DNA of 64,000 nt, from assembly GCA_002314875.1 (NCBI GenBank), contig DCHS01000005.1, positions 6,635-70,634 on the forward strand, in the 5' to 3' direction. The DNA is from Prevotellaceae bacterium UBA1746. GTDB taxonomy: Bacteria; Bacteroidota; Bacteroidia; Bacteroidales; Bacteroidaceae. Every line of letters starts with the position of its first letter. Position 1 is the first letter of the stretch. Both the position numbers and the translations under genes were made by a program. Of the stretch, positions 1 to 9,600 are shown piece after piece. Under the pieces are notes generated by a model. That model did not search any database, was not told the DNA's origin, and was given only the letters and a program-made list of their open reading frames with translations.

Positions 1-60
1 CGAAAGACGCAGAAGGACACAAAAAATGTGATAAGACTTTTGTGTCTTTTCGTGCCTAAA
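1..60. repeat. Dispersed palindromic repeat, CACGAAA/TTTCGTG family, cut by window edge
   Basis: The left arm (CGAAAGACGCAGAAGGACAC) and right arm (TTTTGTGTCTTTTCGTGCC) can fold on each other around a short A/T-rich loop. Close relatives occur at 31543-31714 and 41614-41950. No coding potential was seen here. Confidence 0.7.
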
Positions 61-546
61 AACAAGGGAAAAAACACCGTCAAAGTTCAAACTTCACCCG
101 CACGAAATTAAAATTACCTCCGACCTAGTTTAAATTACCTCCGTCCTAGTTTTAATTACCCGCGCACAAAGTTGACCCCTCCGTTTTTTTGTGTCATTTT
201 CTGTCCATTCGTATTAAATTTTTAGAAATTCAAAAACATCTTTCACTCTTTCACTTTACTTTGTATCATCTTGAATTAAAGATAGTTACAAGGTGAAGGA
301 TTTTACCCGACTCTTCACTTTTCCTTCACCAGTCTTCACCTGTCAGGTAATTTTTGAAAGAAAACATCCCACTCTAAAATGTATCCATAATCAAAAAAAC
401 ACACCATAAAGGTGTGGTTATTCCAGATACTATTTGTAACTTTGCCGCGATTTAGGCGACAGACAAAAATTCATCCCAGACTTGAACAATAAAGTTAAAA
501 ATCTCCTTCATGCCGCCGCCTTCTGACTTTAAAACGAATTGAACTC
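61..546. other. Gene-free leader region with a short tandem repeat
   Basis: No credible gene was found. Positions 110-160 hold about 2.4 copies of a 21-bp tandem unit (core ATTACCTCCG-CCTAGTT). Positions 292-300 (GGTGAAGGA) and 322-330 (TCCTTCACC) form an inverted repeat. Positions 400-417 form a short CACACC/GGTGTG hairpin just upstream of the promoter of the metal-transporter gene. Confidence 0.5.
437..444 (+). promoter_or_regulatory. Bacteroidota-type -7 box (TAACTTTG) for the ZIP transporter
   Basis: TAACTTTG matches the TAnnTTTG -7 consensus of the Bacteroidota primary sigma factor. It lies about 100 bases upstream of the ATG at 547 and implies a long leader. Confidence 0.55.
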
Positions 547-1296
547 ATGACAGAAGTTTGGATCAGTGCTGCCGGTTTGTGCGGTGCTACGATTATCGGT
601 GCAATTCTTGGTTATTTCATCAAGGAATTGCCGCATAAATGGAACGATACCATCCTCGGATATTGTGCCGGCGTCATGCTGGCAGCATCAACCATTGGTC
701 TCATCGTCCCTGCTTTTAGTATGACCTCACAATGGTGGTGGGTAGCCATCGGTGTCATGGTAGGTGCCCTGTTCCTGAATCTCCTGGACTTCATAACACC
801 CCACCTCCACACCATCACAGGCCTTGATCCTGAGGAACATAAGACAAATGCCCGCCTGAACCACGTCCTGCTCTTTGTGATGGCAATTGCCCTCCACAAA
901 CTGCCCGAAGGCCTGGCTGCCGGTGTCAGCATGTGTTCCGGAGACGGCAGTACTGACTGGGGTGTATCGTTCGGCATCGCTTTGCAGAACATCCCCGAAG
1001 GCATGGTTATCATCGCCCCCCTCATGCTCGCCGGCGTCACCACCCTTCGAACCTTCGTCATCTCCATCACCATCGGTCTCCTCGAGATCATCGGTGTCTT
1101 CCTCGGCTTCGGCCTGGGATCAGCCTCCACCGCTCTCCTCCCCGTCATGCTGGGTTTCGCCGGTGGTGCCATGCTCTATGTCACCAGCGACGAGATGATT
1201 CCCGAAACACATACGCATGGGTATCAGAAACAGGCCACCTATGCCCTGCTCCTCGGCTTCATGACCATGGTGCTCTTCACCCAAACTTTTGAGTGA
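547..1296 (+). CDS. ZIP family metal transporter
   Basis: A 249-residue, highly hydrophobic protein of the ZIP (ZupT-like) family, predicted to move divalent metal ions such as zinc or iron across the inner membrane into the cytoplasm. Two hallmark motifs are visible: HKLPEG at residues 117-122 and QNIPEG at residues 147-152, which in this family form the binuclear metal site of transmembrane helices IV and V. A His-rich loop sits around residues 86-100 and another near residue 224 (THTHG). The length is typical for the family. It stands alone, followed by a terminator, and is not part of the mannan locus. Metal specificity cannot be read from the sequence. Confidence 0.93.
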   Translation: MTEVWISAAGLCGATIIGAILGYFIKELPHKWNDTILGYCAGVMLAASTIGLIVPAFSMTSQWWWVAIGVMVGALFLNLLDFITPHLHTITGLDPEEHKTNARLNHVLLFVMAIALHKLPEGLAAGVSMCSGDGSTDWGVSFGIALQNIPEGMVIIAPLMLAGVTTLRTFVISITIGLLEIIGVFLGFGLGSASTALLPVMLGFAGGAMLYVTSDEMIPETHTHGYQKQATYALLLGFMTMVLFTQTFE

Positions 1297-1358
1297 AACA
1301 ATTCTTGCTTTTGGATTAAATAAATCATTTAAAACATATAAAACAGGGCTAGCGCAAG

Positions 1359-1412
1359 AATCCCCCGTACTTCCGATTGGTAATCAATGGATGTACGGGG
1401 GATTTCCTTTTT
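1359..1412 (+). terminator. Rho-independent terminator after the ZIP gene
   Basis: A perfect 12-bp stem (AATCCCCCGTAC at 1359-1370 with GTACGGGGGATT at 1393-1404) is followed by TCCTTTTTG. It also lies just beyond the end of the convergent regulator gene. Confidence 0.8.
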
Positions 1413-1418
1413 GTAAAT

Positions 1419-2285
1419 TCAGTATTTGATGAGCATCTGGTTGATGAACTCGCGGTAGGAATTGGGAGTCATCTGCTTGCGTTTCTTGAACATACGGATG
1501 AAGTTGGACATATTGTTGAAACCGCTGTTGTAGCAGACCTCAGAAATCGTCTGGTTTGTCTCAGACAGCAACTGGCAGGCATGGGCAATACGCATATCAT
1601 TGAGGTAGTCAATGAAGGTCATGTTGGTCTTTGACTTGAAGAAATGAGAGAAGGCCGTATCCGTCATGTTGACCAATGCCGCTATCTCGCTGAGACAGAT
1701 AGAATCGCGGAAATGCTGCTCAATATACTCACAGACCTTGGCGATCCTTCGGCTCTTCGTCGTCTGGAGAGTGCCCGAAGTATCATAGTGGTTGCTGACG
1801 AGGGAGTATCGGTCAGAGTTGGACATCTCGTTGAGGAGGGACAAGAAGGTGAGGACGGTCTGGAAACCTTGCATACGCGTCAACTGGATAATCTCGTCCT
1901 TCATCTTCATCTGTGCAGCTTTTGAGAATTTCAATCCTCTCTGGGCATCGAGGAGCAGGCGCTGGATAGGATGGAAAAGACGCTTGGAGATGATGGGCAT
2001 ATTGAGGAATGCATCCGAGAACTGGATGGTGATGACATGATTACCCTTAACGCGGTCGCCACGCCAGGCATGACCGATGTTCGGACCGACCATTGCCAGA
2101 TCCATATCTTCAAAACATTCGATGGAGTCACCGACAATGCGCTGGCCGCTTGTTCCCATCACCAAATTGATCTCGTACTCGCTGTGATAGTGTACAGGAT
2201 AGTCAAATTCTGCATCCTTGTGATTGAGGACGATGAAAAGGTCTTCGTCGACAATCGGGACGATTTCTCGCTGCAATTCTTTCAT
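1419..2285 (-). CDS. AraC family transcriptional regulator with N-terminal cupin
   Basis: A 288-residue cytoplasmic regulator when the ATG at 2285 is used. That start is preferred because an upstream in-frame extension to 2504 would run through the promoter region and the divergent gene. Residues about 10-90 look like a cupin sensor domain (histidines in PVHYHSEYEIN). Residues about 175-285 are a two-helix-turn-helix AraC domain ending in SGFNNMSNFIRMFKKR. It is transcribed divergently from the sugar symporter that opens the mannan locus, so it is the obvious candidate for local control, probably sensing an oligosaccharide through the cupin. This is inferred from position. The locus has no SusR-like or hybrid two-component sensor inside the window. 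Confidence 0.9.
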   Translation of the reverse strand: MKELQREIVPIVDEDLFIVLNHKDAEFDYPVHYHSEYEINLVMGTSGQRIVGDSIECFEDMDLAMVGPNIGHAWRGDRVKGNHVITIQFSDAFLNMPIISKRLFHPIQRLLLDAQRGLKFSKAAQMKMKDEIIQLTRMQGFQTVLTFLSLLNEMSNSDRYSLVSNHYDTSGTLQTTKSRRIAKVCEYIEQHFRDSICLSEIAALVNMTDTAFSHFFKSKTNMTFIDYLNDMRIAHACQLLSETNQTISEVCYNSGFNNMSNFIRMFKKRKQMTPNSYREFINQMLIKY

Positions 2286-2336
2286 AGTATTGGGAAAATT
2301 ATGGAAAGGGGTTTTACTATTTTGAAAAATTCGTTG

Positions 2337-2344
2337 CAAATTTA
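2337..2344 (-). promoter_or_regulatory. Promoter of the AraC regulator
   Basis: Read on the minus strand, TAAATTTG is preceded at a 19-base spacing by TTG, matching the Bacteroidota -33/-7 arrangement. It lies about 50 bases upstream of the start at 2285. Confidence 0.6.
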
Positions 2345-2430
2345 TGAATTTAAAATATAAGTACAATAAGAATTTCAAAAAAGTATAACAAATGAACAAT
2401 AATTCTAACCAATAAAATAAGGGAATTGTG

Positions 2431-2438
2431 TAATTTTG
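2431..2438 (+). promoter_or_regulatory. Probable promoter of the mannan locus
   Basis: TAATTTTG fits the TAnnTTTG -7 box and lies 23 bases before the ATG at 2461. No convincing -33 element is visible, which would fit a promoter needing an activator such as the divergent AraC protein. Confidence 0.5.
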
Positions 2439-2460
2439 CACTCGAAAAACAAAAAATGCT

Positions 2461-4041
2461 ATGCAAAATATCAACATTAACACAATAGATATCATAATTG
2501 TCATTCTTTATGTGGCATTTATCATCTGGTGGGGGCTTCGAAACGGGAAAAGCAAGGATTCACAATCTTATTTTCTCGCCGGCCGCGGAATGCCGTGGTG
2601 GATTGTTGGTTTATCACTCTTTGCCGCCAGCATTTCCTCCACAACCCTGATCGGCCAGTCGGGCGATGCCTACCACACCGGTCTTGCTGTCTTCAACTAC
2701 AACCTCGCAGGTGGTGTGCTCGTCATGGTGTTCTTCGCCATCGTCCTCCTGCCGCTCTATATCCGCAGTGGTATCTTCACCATCCCGGAGTTTTTGGAGA
2801 AGCGCTTCGACAGCCGTTCGAGATATTATTTCTCCGCCCTCTGCGTGATTGGAAACATTTTCCTCGATGCCGCCGGAGCCCTCTACGCCGCAGCTTTGAT
2901 CATCAAGCTGATCTATCCGGAAGCCGACCTACACCTTATTATAATAATATTTGCACTTGTATGTGCAAGCTACACCATTCCGGGCGGTCTTTCGTCAGCC
3001 ATCAATGCCGAAATCATACAGGCGGTCATTCTCATCGTCGGAAGTACCATACTCTCCATTGCCTGTTATCATCGTGGCGGTGATTATTTCATTGAACTTT
3101 TCAACAATGGTGACCAGCTCACCCGCCTTATCCGCCCCATTGACGACAGCGCCACACCCTGGCTGGGACTTCTCATAGGAATGCCGATCACGGGCTTGTA
3201 TTTCTGGGCAAACAACCAGACCCTCGTTCAGCGAGTGCTGAGCAGTAAGACCGTTGACGAAGGTCGCAAAGGAGTTCTCTTTGCAGGTTTCCTCACCCTT
3301 TGTACCCTGTTCATCGTCGCCATTCCCGGTGTCATCGCCCGCTATCTCTTCCCCGGCTTGGAGAAGCCCGATATGGTCTATCCCAATATGGTGCTCAACC
3401 TCCTCCCCGTCGGATTACTCGGCATCCTGCTTGCGGCACTGCTCTCCGCACTGACCTCTACCCTCTCGGCTATTCTGAATTCCACGTCCACGCTGATCAC
3501 GATGGACTTTTATTCAAAAATCAATAAGAAGGCCGACAGTCGCAATCTTGTCCGCGTCGGAAAGATCGTCTCCTGCGTTGTCATCATCATCGCCGCCCTC
3601 TGGGCCCCGCAGATCGGACGTTTCGGATCGTTGCTGAAATACTATCAGGAAATGCTCTCCTATCTTGCACCGCCCATCGTGGCAACCTTCCTGATGGGAG
3701 TGTTCTCAAAGAGAGTCAATGCAAACGGAGCCTTTATCGGTTTACTGGGTGGACTGCTCATCGCCGTCCTCACTTATTCGTTTAAGGACATCATCTTCCC
3801 AGGCCTGCACTTCCTGCTCATGGTTCCCATACTCTTTGGCGTCAGTGCAGTCGTCACCTATGTTGCCAGCCTCTTCTCACCGGCTCCCAAAGCTGAAAAG
3901 CTGGAGACGACCGTCTTCTCTTTCAACACCCTGCGTAAAGAGATTGCAGAGGCCTATCGCCAACCTGCCCACACTAATTACTTCAACTATGCAGCCCTGC
4001 TGGTAATGGCTTGTGCTGTGGTTTACATCATCTTCTGGTAA
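2461..4041 (+). CDS. Sodium:solute symporter (SSS family), likely oligosaccharide uptake
   Basis: A 526-residue polytopic inner-membrane protein with the SSS (SGLT-like) pattern: an early helix from residue 9, the conserved GRGMPWW segment with SLFAASISSTTLIGQ in the first core helices, and about 13 hydrophobic stretches. Members of this family couple sodium entry to uptake of sugars, amino acids or vitamins. As the first gene of the mannan operon and the only inner-membrane transporter in it, it is inferred to import manno-oligosaccharides or mannobiose for the cytoplasmic GH130 phosphorylase. Many mannan loci use an MFS (GPH-type) transporter instead. The substrate is not shown by the sequence. 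Confidence 0.88.
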   Translation: MQNININTIDIIIVILYVAFIIWWGLRNGKSKDSQSYFLAGRGMPWWIVGLSLFAASISSTTLIGQSGDAYHTGLAVFNYNLAGGVLVMVFFAIVLLPLYIRSGIFTIPEFLEKRFDSRSRYYFSALCVIGNIFLDAAGALYAAALIIKLIYPEADLHLIIIIFALVCASYTIPGGLSSAINAEIIQAVILIVGSTILSIACYHRGGDYFIELFNNGDQLTRLIRPIDDSATPWLGLLIGMPITGLYFWANNQTLVQRVLSSKTVDEGRKGVLFAGFLTLCTLFIVAIPGVIARYLFPGLEKPDMVYPNMVLNLLPVGLLGILLAALLSALTSTLSAILNSTSTLITMDFYSKINKKADSRNLVRVGKIVSCVVIIIAALWAPQIGRFGSLLKYYQEMLSYLAPPIVATFLMGVFSKRVNANGAFIGLLGGLLIAVLTYSFKDIIFPGLHFLLMVPILFGVSAVVTYVASLFSPAPKAEKLETTVFSFNTLRKEIAEAYRQPAHTNYFNYAALLVMACAVVYIIFW

Positions 4042-4086
4042 ATAGAAACTCAAAATAATACATTAACTTTTAAATTTTATTGCCGT

Positions 4087-5121
4087 ATGTTTAAAAGATT
4101 AAAGATTTACACGTTTATGCTCTTGGCGGCATGCGCTTTTGCAGCATGTTCAGAGACTGAACGCAACACTGAGCCATTAGTCGATCCATGGACCAGGGAA
4201 CGCACCCCCGTGAATTTCCGCCTTGAATCGCAGATTGGCGCTGCCGTCATCACGGATGACTGGCGCAATGATGGAGAGGGAACAATCCATGTCAGCCTTA
4301 TCACCGGTAGCCTTGATATGACGAAGGTGAAAGTTGACGCCATCGATTTCAAGTTCCCCGAGAGTGAATACTGCCCGAAAGCCTCTGTTCAGCCTGGAGA
4401 CGTGATTGACCTGAGCAGTGGCAGCGCAAAGATTACGATTACTGCCTATAACGGCGAGACCCGTGTTTATACTTTGGACTACGAACAGTTCATCGACCCG
4501 TTGGAAGGAACCTATGTTCATGCTCCCATTGCAGGTATTCTCGATGGCAGTGCTCCTCAAAGTTCCATGGTTATCATTGGTGGTTGGACCGATGCTATCG
4601 TTATGTCCACCGATATGGATAAGAGTTGGCACTGGGGCAGTGGTTACACCCACAACGACGAAATGGACAACACCATCAGTTTCATGTTGACCGACGCAGA
4701 TCCTGAGACCGGTCTTACCCGTGGTACAACCTTGAACCTTGCCGGTGATGACGGAAAGTATGCCAACTATATGTACAACAATACTTACGATGTAAATCCC
4801 TACTATCGTATCTTCCCCACTGGTGCAAGCCGCTGGGCAAAGGACGCTGACGGCAACATCCACGTCTATGCTATTGACGATACCAGCTACTCCAACGACC
4901 TCTATGTGGTGAAATATCTGTCCGCAGGTTCTTATACCATCAGTACCAAGGACGTAAACATTGCTGATTGTGCTTTCATGCGCGAACATAGTATGCAAGA
5001 AGTTATTGACTGGAACTGGCCCGATACCCGCTGGATGGTAGACAATATCCGCAACACCTTCTGGATGATGCACAAGACTTCCGACAACCCTGTTGAAGGC
5101 CACAACGAAATGGCGAAATAA
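4087..5121 (+). CDS. Surface glycan-binding-type lipoprotein
   Basis: A 344-residue lipoprotein with a signal peptide and lipobox (AFAAC, Cys21; LLAAC at Cys16 is an alternative). Residues about 40-150 look like a beta-sandwich domain with a TYTLDY-like strand end. Residues about 162-300 form a module with the landmarks DKSWHWG and AGDDGKYANY, which recurs twice in the lipoprotein encoded at 18009-19946. No catalytic motif was seen. Its place directly before the GH26 mannanase and the first SusC, and the aromatic-rich module, suggest a surface protein that binds mannan. It ends 6 bases before the GH26 start, so the two are probably translated from one message. The family name is not assigned. 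Confidence 0.75.
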   Translation: MFKRLKIYTFMLLAACAFAACSETERNTEPLVDPWTRERTPVNFRLESQIGAAVITDDWRNDGEGTIHVSLITGSLDMTKVKVDAIDFKFPESEYCPKASVQPGDVIDLSSGSAKITITAYNGETRVYTLDYEQFIDPLEGTYVHAPIAGILDGSAPQSSMVIIGGWTDAIVMSTDMDKSWHWGSGYTHNDEMDNTISFMLTDADPETGLTRGTTLNLAGDDGKYANYMYNNTYDVNPYYRIFPTGASRWAKDADGNIHVYAIDDTSYSNDLYVVKYLSAGSYTISTKDVNIADCAFMREHSMQEVIDWNWPDTRWMVDNIRNTFWMMHKTSDNPVEGHNEMAK

Positions 5122-5127
5122 ACGACT

Positions 5128-6600
5128 ATGAGACATTTCTGTTTAAACTTTATAAAATCGCTGTTCCTCATCGTCATCGGCATTGGTTGCTGCAGTTGCG
5201 GAAAGGCTGAGAACGAAGATCCCAAGCCCACAGACAACCGATATCTGAAGGTTGCCCTCAACACGACCGGGGAAATTGATGCCAACGGTGGAGAAGCTGA
5301 AGTGAAGATTGAAACCAATGTCGACTACACTGTTGCCGTTGATGCCGACTGGCTGAAACTTTCAGAAACCTCTTATCCTAAGAATGGTACCCTGAAGTTT
5401 ACAGCAGAGACAAACGAAGCCACCAGCTCCCGTACCGCTACCATCACCGTTTGCGACAAGAGCGACCGCTACTACCTGCAGGCCGTAAAGGTTACCCAGG
5501 GCGGCAATCAGAATCCTCCCTTGGATCTGACCATCGTCGACAAGCAGGCCACCGAGCAGACAAAGGCTCTCTTTGCCAATCTGTGGACCATCGCCGATTT
5601 AGGTTTCATGTTCGGCCATCACGATGACCTGTGGTACGGCCGTTACTGGTACAACGAGCCCGGAGGTTCTGACACCAAGGCTGTCTGTGGAGACTATCCC
5701 GCTGTTTTCAGTGTGGATTTTGCTTCCATCATGGACAACCGTTACAATAACGAGGACAACGCCATCAGACGCAGAGTCATCCTCGAGGCAAGAGAACGCG
5801 GCGAAGTCATCCTGGCCTGCGCTCATCTCAACAATCCGCTCACTGGCGGTGATTCCTGGGACAACTCCAACAACCAGGTTGTTAAGAGCATTCTCACTCC
5901 CGGCAATGCAACCCGCACAAAGTTCATTACATGGTTGGACCGTCTCGCAGAGTTCTGCCTCAACCTCAAGGACTCCAAGGGCGAACTCGTTCCCGTGATC
6001 TTCCGTCCCCTCCACGAGCACACCCAGAACTGGTCCTGGTGGGGTTCATCCTGCACTACAGAGAGTGAATTCATTGAATTCTGGCAATTCCTGGTGACCT
6101 ATCTCCGTGACACCAAGGGTGTTCACAATCTCCTTTTTGCCATCTCTCCGCAATTGGACGGCTGGTACGATGACCAGACCATCCGTAACCGTTTGCTTTT
6201 CCGTTGGCCCGGCGATAACTATGTTGATTTCATCGGCATGGACTGCTACCACGGAGATAACCCGACAACCTTCAACAACTATCTTCGTATTGCTACGGAG
6301 ATTTCCAAGGAAAAGCGTAAGCCCTGCGGTGTGACAGAGACCGGCGTTGAGTCATTCACCCGCGAGGACTATTGGACCTATTCCATCCTGCAGCCTATTA
6401 AGGACAAGCGCGTATCCATGGTTGTCATGTGGCGTAACAAATATGTTGGTGAGAATGAATGGGACAAGCACTACTTCAGTGTCTATCCCGGCCATCCTTC
6501 CGAAGACAACTTCCGCAAGATGTTCTCTGACGAGCGCTCCTTCTTCAGCAAGGATCTGCCCAACATGTACAAATTACCTGAAAATATAAGAATAAAATAA
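5128..6600 (+). CDS. GH26 endo-beta-1,4-mannanase lipoprotein with BACON domain
   Basis: A 490-residue lipoprotein (cysteines at 21, 22 and 24 after a hydrophobic signal) expected on the cell surface. Residues about 38-126 are a BACON domain (pattern ...ADWLKLS... ending VTQGG), known as a spacer or mucin/glycan-associated module. Residues about 130-485 are a GH26 catalytic domain: FGHHDDLWYGR, HLNNPLTGGDSW, the acid/base Glu297 in RPLHEH, the nucleophile Glu404 in GVTETG, and the WRN strand near the end. GH26 enzymes of this type hydrolyse internal beta-1,4-mannosidic bonds, which makes it the likely initiating enzyme of the locus. Its neighbours are a glycan-binding lipoprotein and a SusC/SusD pair, the usual surface arrangement. 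Confidence 0.93.
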   Translation: MRHFCLNFIKSLFLIVIGIGCCSCGKAENEDPKPTDNRYLKVALNTTGEIDANGGEAEVKIETNVDYTVAVDADWLKLSETSYPKNGTLKFTAETNEATSSRTATITVCDKSDRYYLQAVKVTQGGNQNPPLDLTIVDKQATEQTKALFANLWTIADLGFMFGHHDDLWYGRYWYNEPGGSDTKAVCGDYPAVFSVDFASIMDNRYNNEDNAIRRRVILEARERGEVILACAHLNNPLTGGDSWDNSNNQVVKSILTPGNATRTKFITWLDRLAEFCLNLKDSKGELVPVIFRPLHEHTQNWSWWGSSCTTESEFIEFWQFLVTYLRDTKGVHNLLFAISPQLDGWYDDQTIRNRLLFRWPGDNYVDFIGMDCYHGDNPTTFNNYLRIATEISKEKRKPCGVTETGVESFTREDYWTYSILQPIKDKRVSMVVMWRNKYVGENEWDKHYFSVYPGHPSEDNFRKMFSDERSFFSKDLPNMYKLPENIRIK

Positions 6601-6611
6601 AACATAAATCT

Positions 6612-9600
6612 ATGGACAAAACACTTAAGAAAATCCTGGCGATAATCATGCTTATCGTTGCAGGAACTCTGTCTTCGACGATTTTGGCGCAAACGAGGAC
6701 AGTCAGTGGTCTTGTTCTGGACGAAAGCGGCGAACCTCTTGTAGGTGCAACTGTTATCCAGAAGGGAACTGCTAATGGTGTGAATACTGATTTAAACGGA
6801 CATTTCCAAATTCGTGTCCCTGAGTCAACAGTAGTATTGGAATTTAGCTTTATCGGCTACCACAGCCAGAAGCAGACTGTTGCTGCCAACCAGCAGTCTG
6901 TCAGCGTTAAGCTTCAGGAAAACACTCAGATGATTGACGAAGTTGTTGTTACCGCTTTCGCCACCCAGAAGAAGGTCAACGTAACCGGTGCGATTTCATC
7001 CGTCAACGGTAGCGAAATCCTTGCAACTCCTGTGGCTAATGTCTCCACGGCACTTCTTGGTACTGCAGCCGGTGTATCTGGTCTCCAGAGTTCCGGTGAG
7101 CCTGGCCGTAACGATGCAAATCTCCATATCCGTGGTATCTCCACCTACGGCTCCAGCGCTCCGCTGATCATCATCGATGGTGTGGAACAGTCTTCAGAGC
7201 AGGCTATGGCAGAGTTGAACGCTATGGACCCCAACGAAATCCAGGGTATCAGTATTCTGAAGGATGCTTCTTCAACCGCAGTTTATGGTGTCCGTGGTGC
7301 TAATGGTGTTATCATCGTCACAACAAAGCGCGGTAATGAAGGCAAGCCCGTCATCAACTTCTCTTCCAACTACGGTCTCACTACCGCTACCGCTCTTCAG
7401 GAAGGCGTTACTTCCTATGAATATGCTTTGTTCCGCAATGAGGCTATCCGCAATGAGCAGAAAGGTTATGCCGGCAAGGAGTCTCTCTCTGCCTACATCT
7501 ATGACGACTATGACTTGTGGAAGTTCAAGAACAACCGCGACTTTACTCCCCAGGAAGTTGAGGCGATGACGAACCTCACCGCTGAAGAGAAAACCGCCCT
7601 CTTGAATTCTCCCGCTATCTATTACGGTTCTCACGATCTTTATAAGGAGCAGTTCAACAGAGCAGCTCCCCAGTATCAGGCAAACATCAACGTTGCCGGT
7701 GGTACACAGAGAGTGAAGTACTTCGTATCGTTCGGTTATTTCCGTCAGGAAGGTATCACCAATTCCGTTTCCTATTACGATGCAAACACTCAGTCTGTTC
7801 TCAACCGCTACAATTTCCGTAGCAACTTTGATATCAACATTGCCAAGAACCTGACCCTTTCAATTAATTCTTCAGGACAGTTTGGTGAGACAACGGGTCC
7901 CGGTAACAATGCTGAGCCTTACGATATGTCAGCGCGTTACAAGATCATCATGCAGTACATCTATGATACCAACCCCTTCACCTGTCCCGGTATTATTGAC
8001 GGTCACCTCATCAACGGTTATGCTGGTATTGCAGGATCTGCACAGAATCCTCTTGCATCAAAGACCAACAGCAACATCGGTTATCAGAATGCCGTTTATA
8101 ACCTTCTGATCAGTGGTTCTCACAGCATCTTCAACAGTTTGCTTGACAACAGCATCAAGCTCAACCACAAGATGGACTATCTGCTCCCTGGTCTGAACGC
8201 TCATGCTACCGTATCTTATCAGGACAACTACAACCGTCTTGTCAAGTATACCCCCTCCATCCCTTCCTACACCGTCCAGCGTAGTGCTGAAAATCCCAAC
8301 AACCTCGAATTCTTCGGTGGTTCAATGGGTAGTGGTAAATTTGAATCCTATGGCTATTCCAACTGGAACAAGATCTATGTTGATGCCAGCGTAGACTGGG
8401 CAGGATCCTTCGGCAAGCACAACGTTGGTGCATTGCTCCTCGGTAAGGCTTCAAAGTACACAATGCCAAGCGACTCTTACCATGTTCCCTCAGGAATCAT
8501 GGGTTTCGTCGGTCGTGTTACCTATAACTACGACAACAAGTACATGGCTGAGCTCAACGCTGGTTACAACGGTACCGAGCAGTTCCGTGAAGGCAAGCGT
8601 TTCGGTCTCTTCCCCGCAATTTCCGTAGGTTGGGTTCCCACTGCTGAAAAGTTCTATCCCAAGAACGACTTCCTCACCTTCATGAAGATCCGTGCTTCCT
8701 ATGGTGAAGTTGGTAATGACCAACTCGGTGGCAGTCGCCGTTACTACTATCTCCCCAACACTTACAACCTCAACCAGAGCGGTTACTTCCTTGGCAACAG
8801 CGACGGTTCCGTTCAGAATACCTATTACTACGGTGCTGTTGAAGGTAGTCTGGGTAATCCTGACATTACCTGGGAACGTGCCCGTAAATATGACGTAGGT
8901 GCTGAGACCAAGTTCTTCCGTGATCGCCTCTCTATTGATTACGACTGGTTCTACGAGAAGCGTGACAACATTCTCACCACCCTCGGAACCATTCCCGCCA
9001 TTTATGGTGTATCTTCTAGCGATGTACCTCCTGCAAATGTCGGTATCACCGAAAACCACGGTTACGAAGCTGTCATTGACTGGACCGACAGCAAGAACGG
9101 TTTCCTCTACACCATCAGTGGTAACATCAGTTACGCAAAGAACAAGATTATCTACAAGGCTGAAGCTTCCAATCCATATCCCTGGATGAACGAAACCGGC
9201 CACGCTATCGGTCAGCGTTTCGGTTTGATCAGCGATGGTTTGTTCAATACCCAGGAAGAACTTGACGCTCGTCCTTACAACACCTACACCGGTAACGCAG
9301 CAACCCTTGGCGACATCCGTTACAAGGACCTCGACGGTGACGGCAAGATTGACCAGAACGACCGTGCTCCTATCGGCAAGCCCAACTATGCTGAATATCA
9401 CTTCGCACTCAAGACCCGCCTCACCTACAAGGGCTTTGACCTCCGTATCCTCTTCACCGGTAGCCTCAATGGTTCCTACTACCTGAGCAGCGGTTATACC
9501 ATTCCGTTCTTCAAGTCAGCAGGTAACGCCTGGAAGTGGCAGTATGATGGTCGTTGGACCGAAGAGAAGTATCTTGCAGGCGAGGAAATCACTTATCCCC

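Noticed and set aside
2286..2504. Longer version of the AraC regulator starting at 2504
   Set aside because: The extension is hydrophobic, runs across both divergent promoters and into the symporter gene; the start at 2285 gives a standard AraC layout.
4177..5136. Long minus-strand open frame opposite the first lipoprotein gene
   Set aside because: It is antisense to a gene with a clear lipobox and repeated module, has no domain resemblance, and its valine/isoleucine-rich composition is what the reverse complement of codon-biased coding DNA gives.
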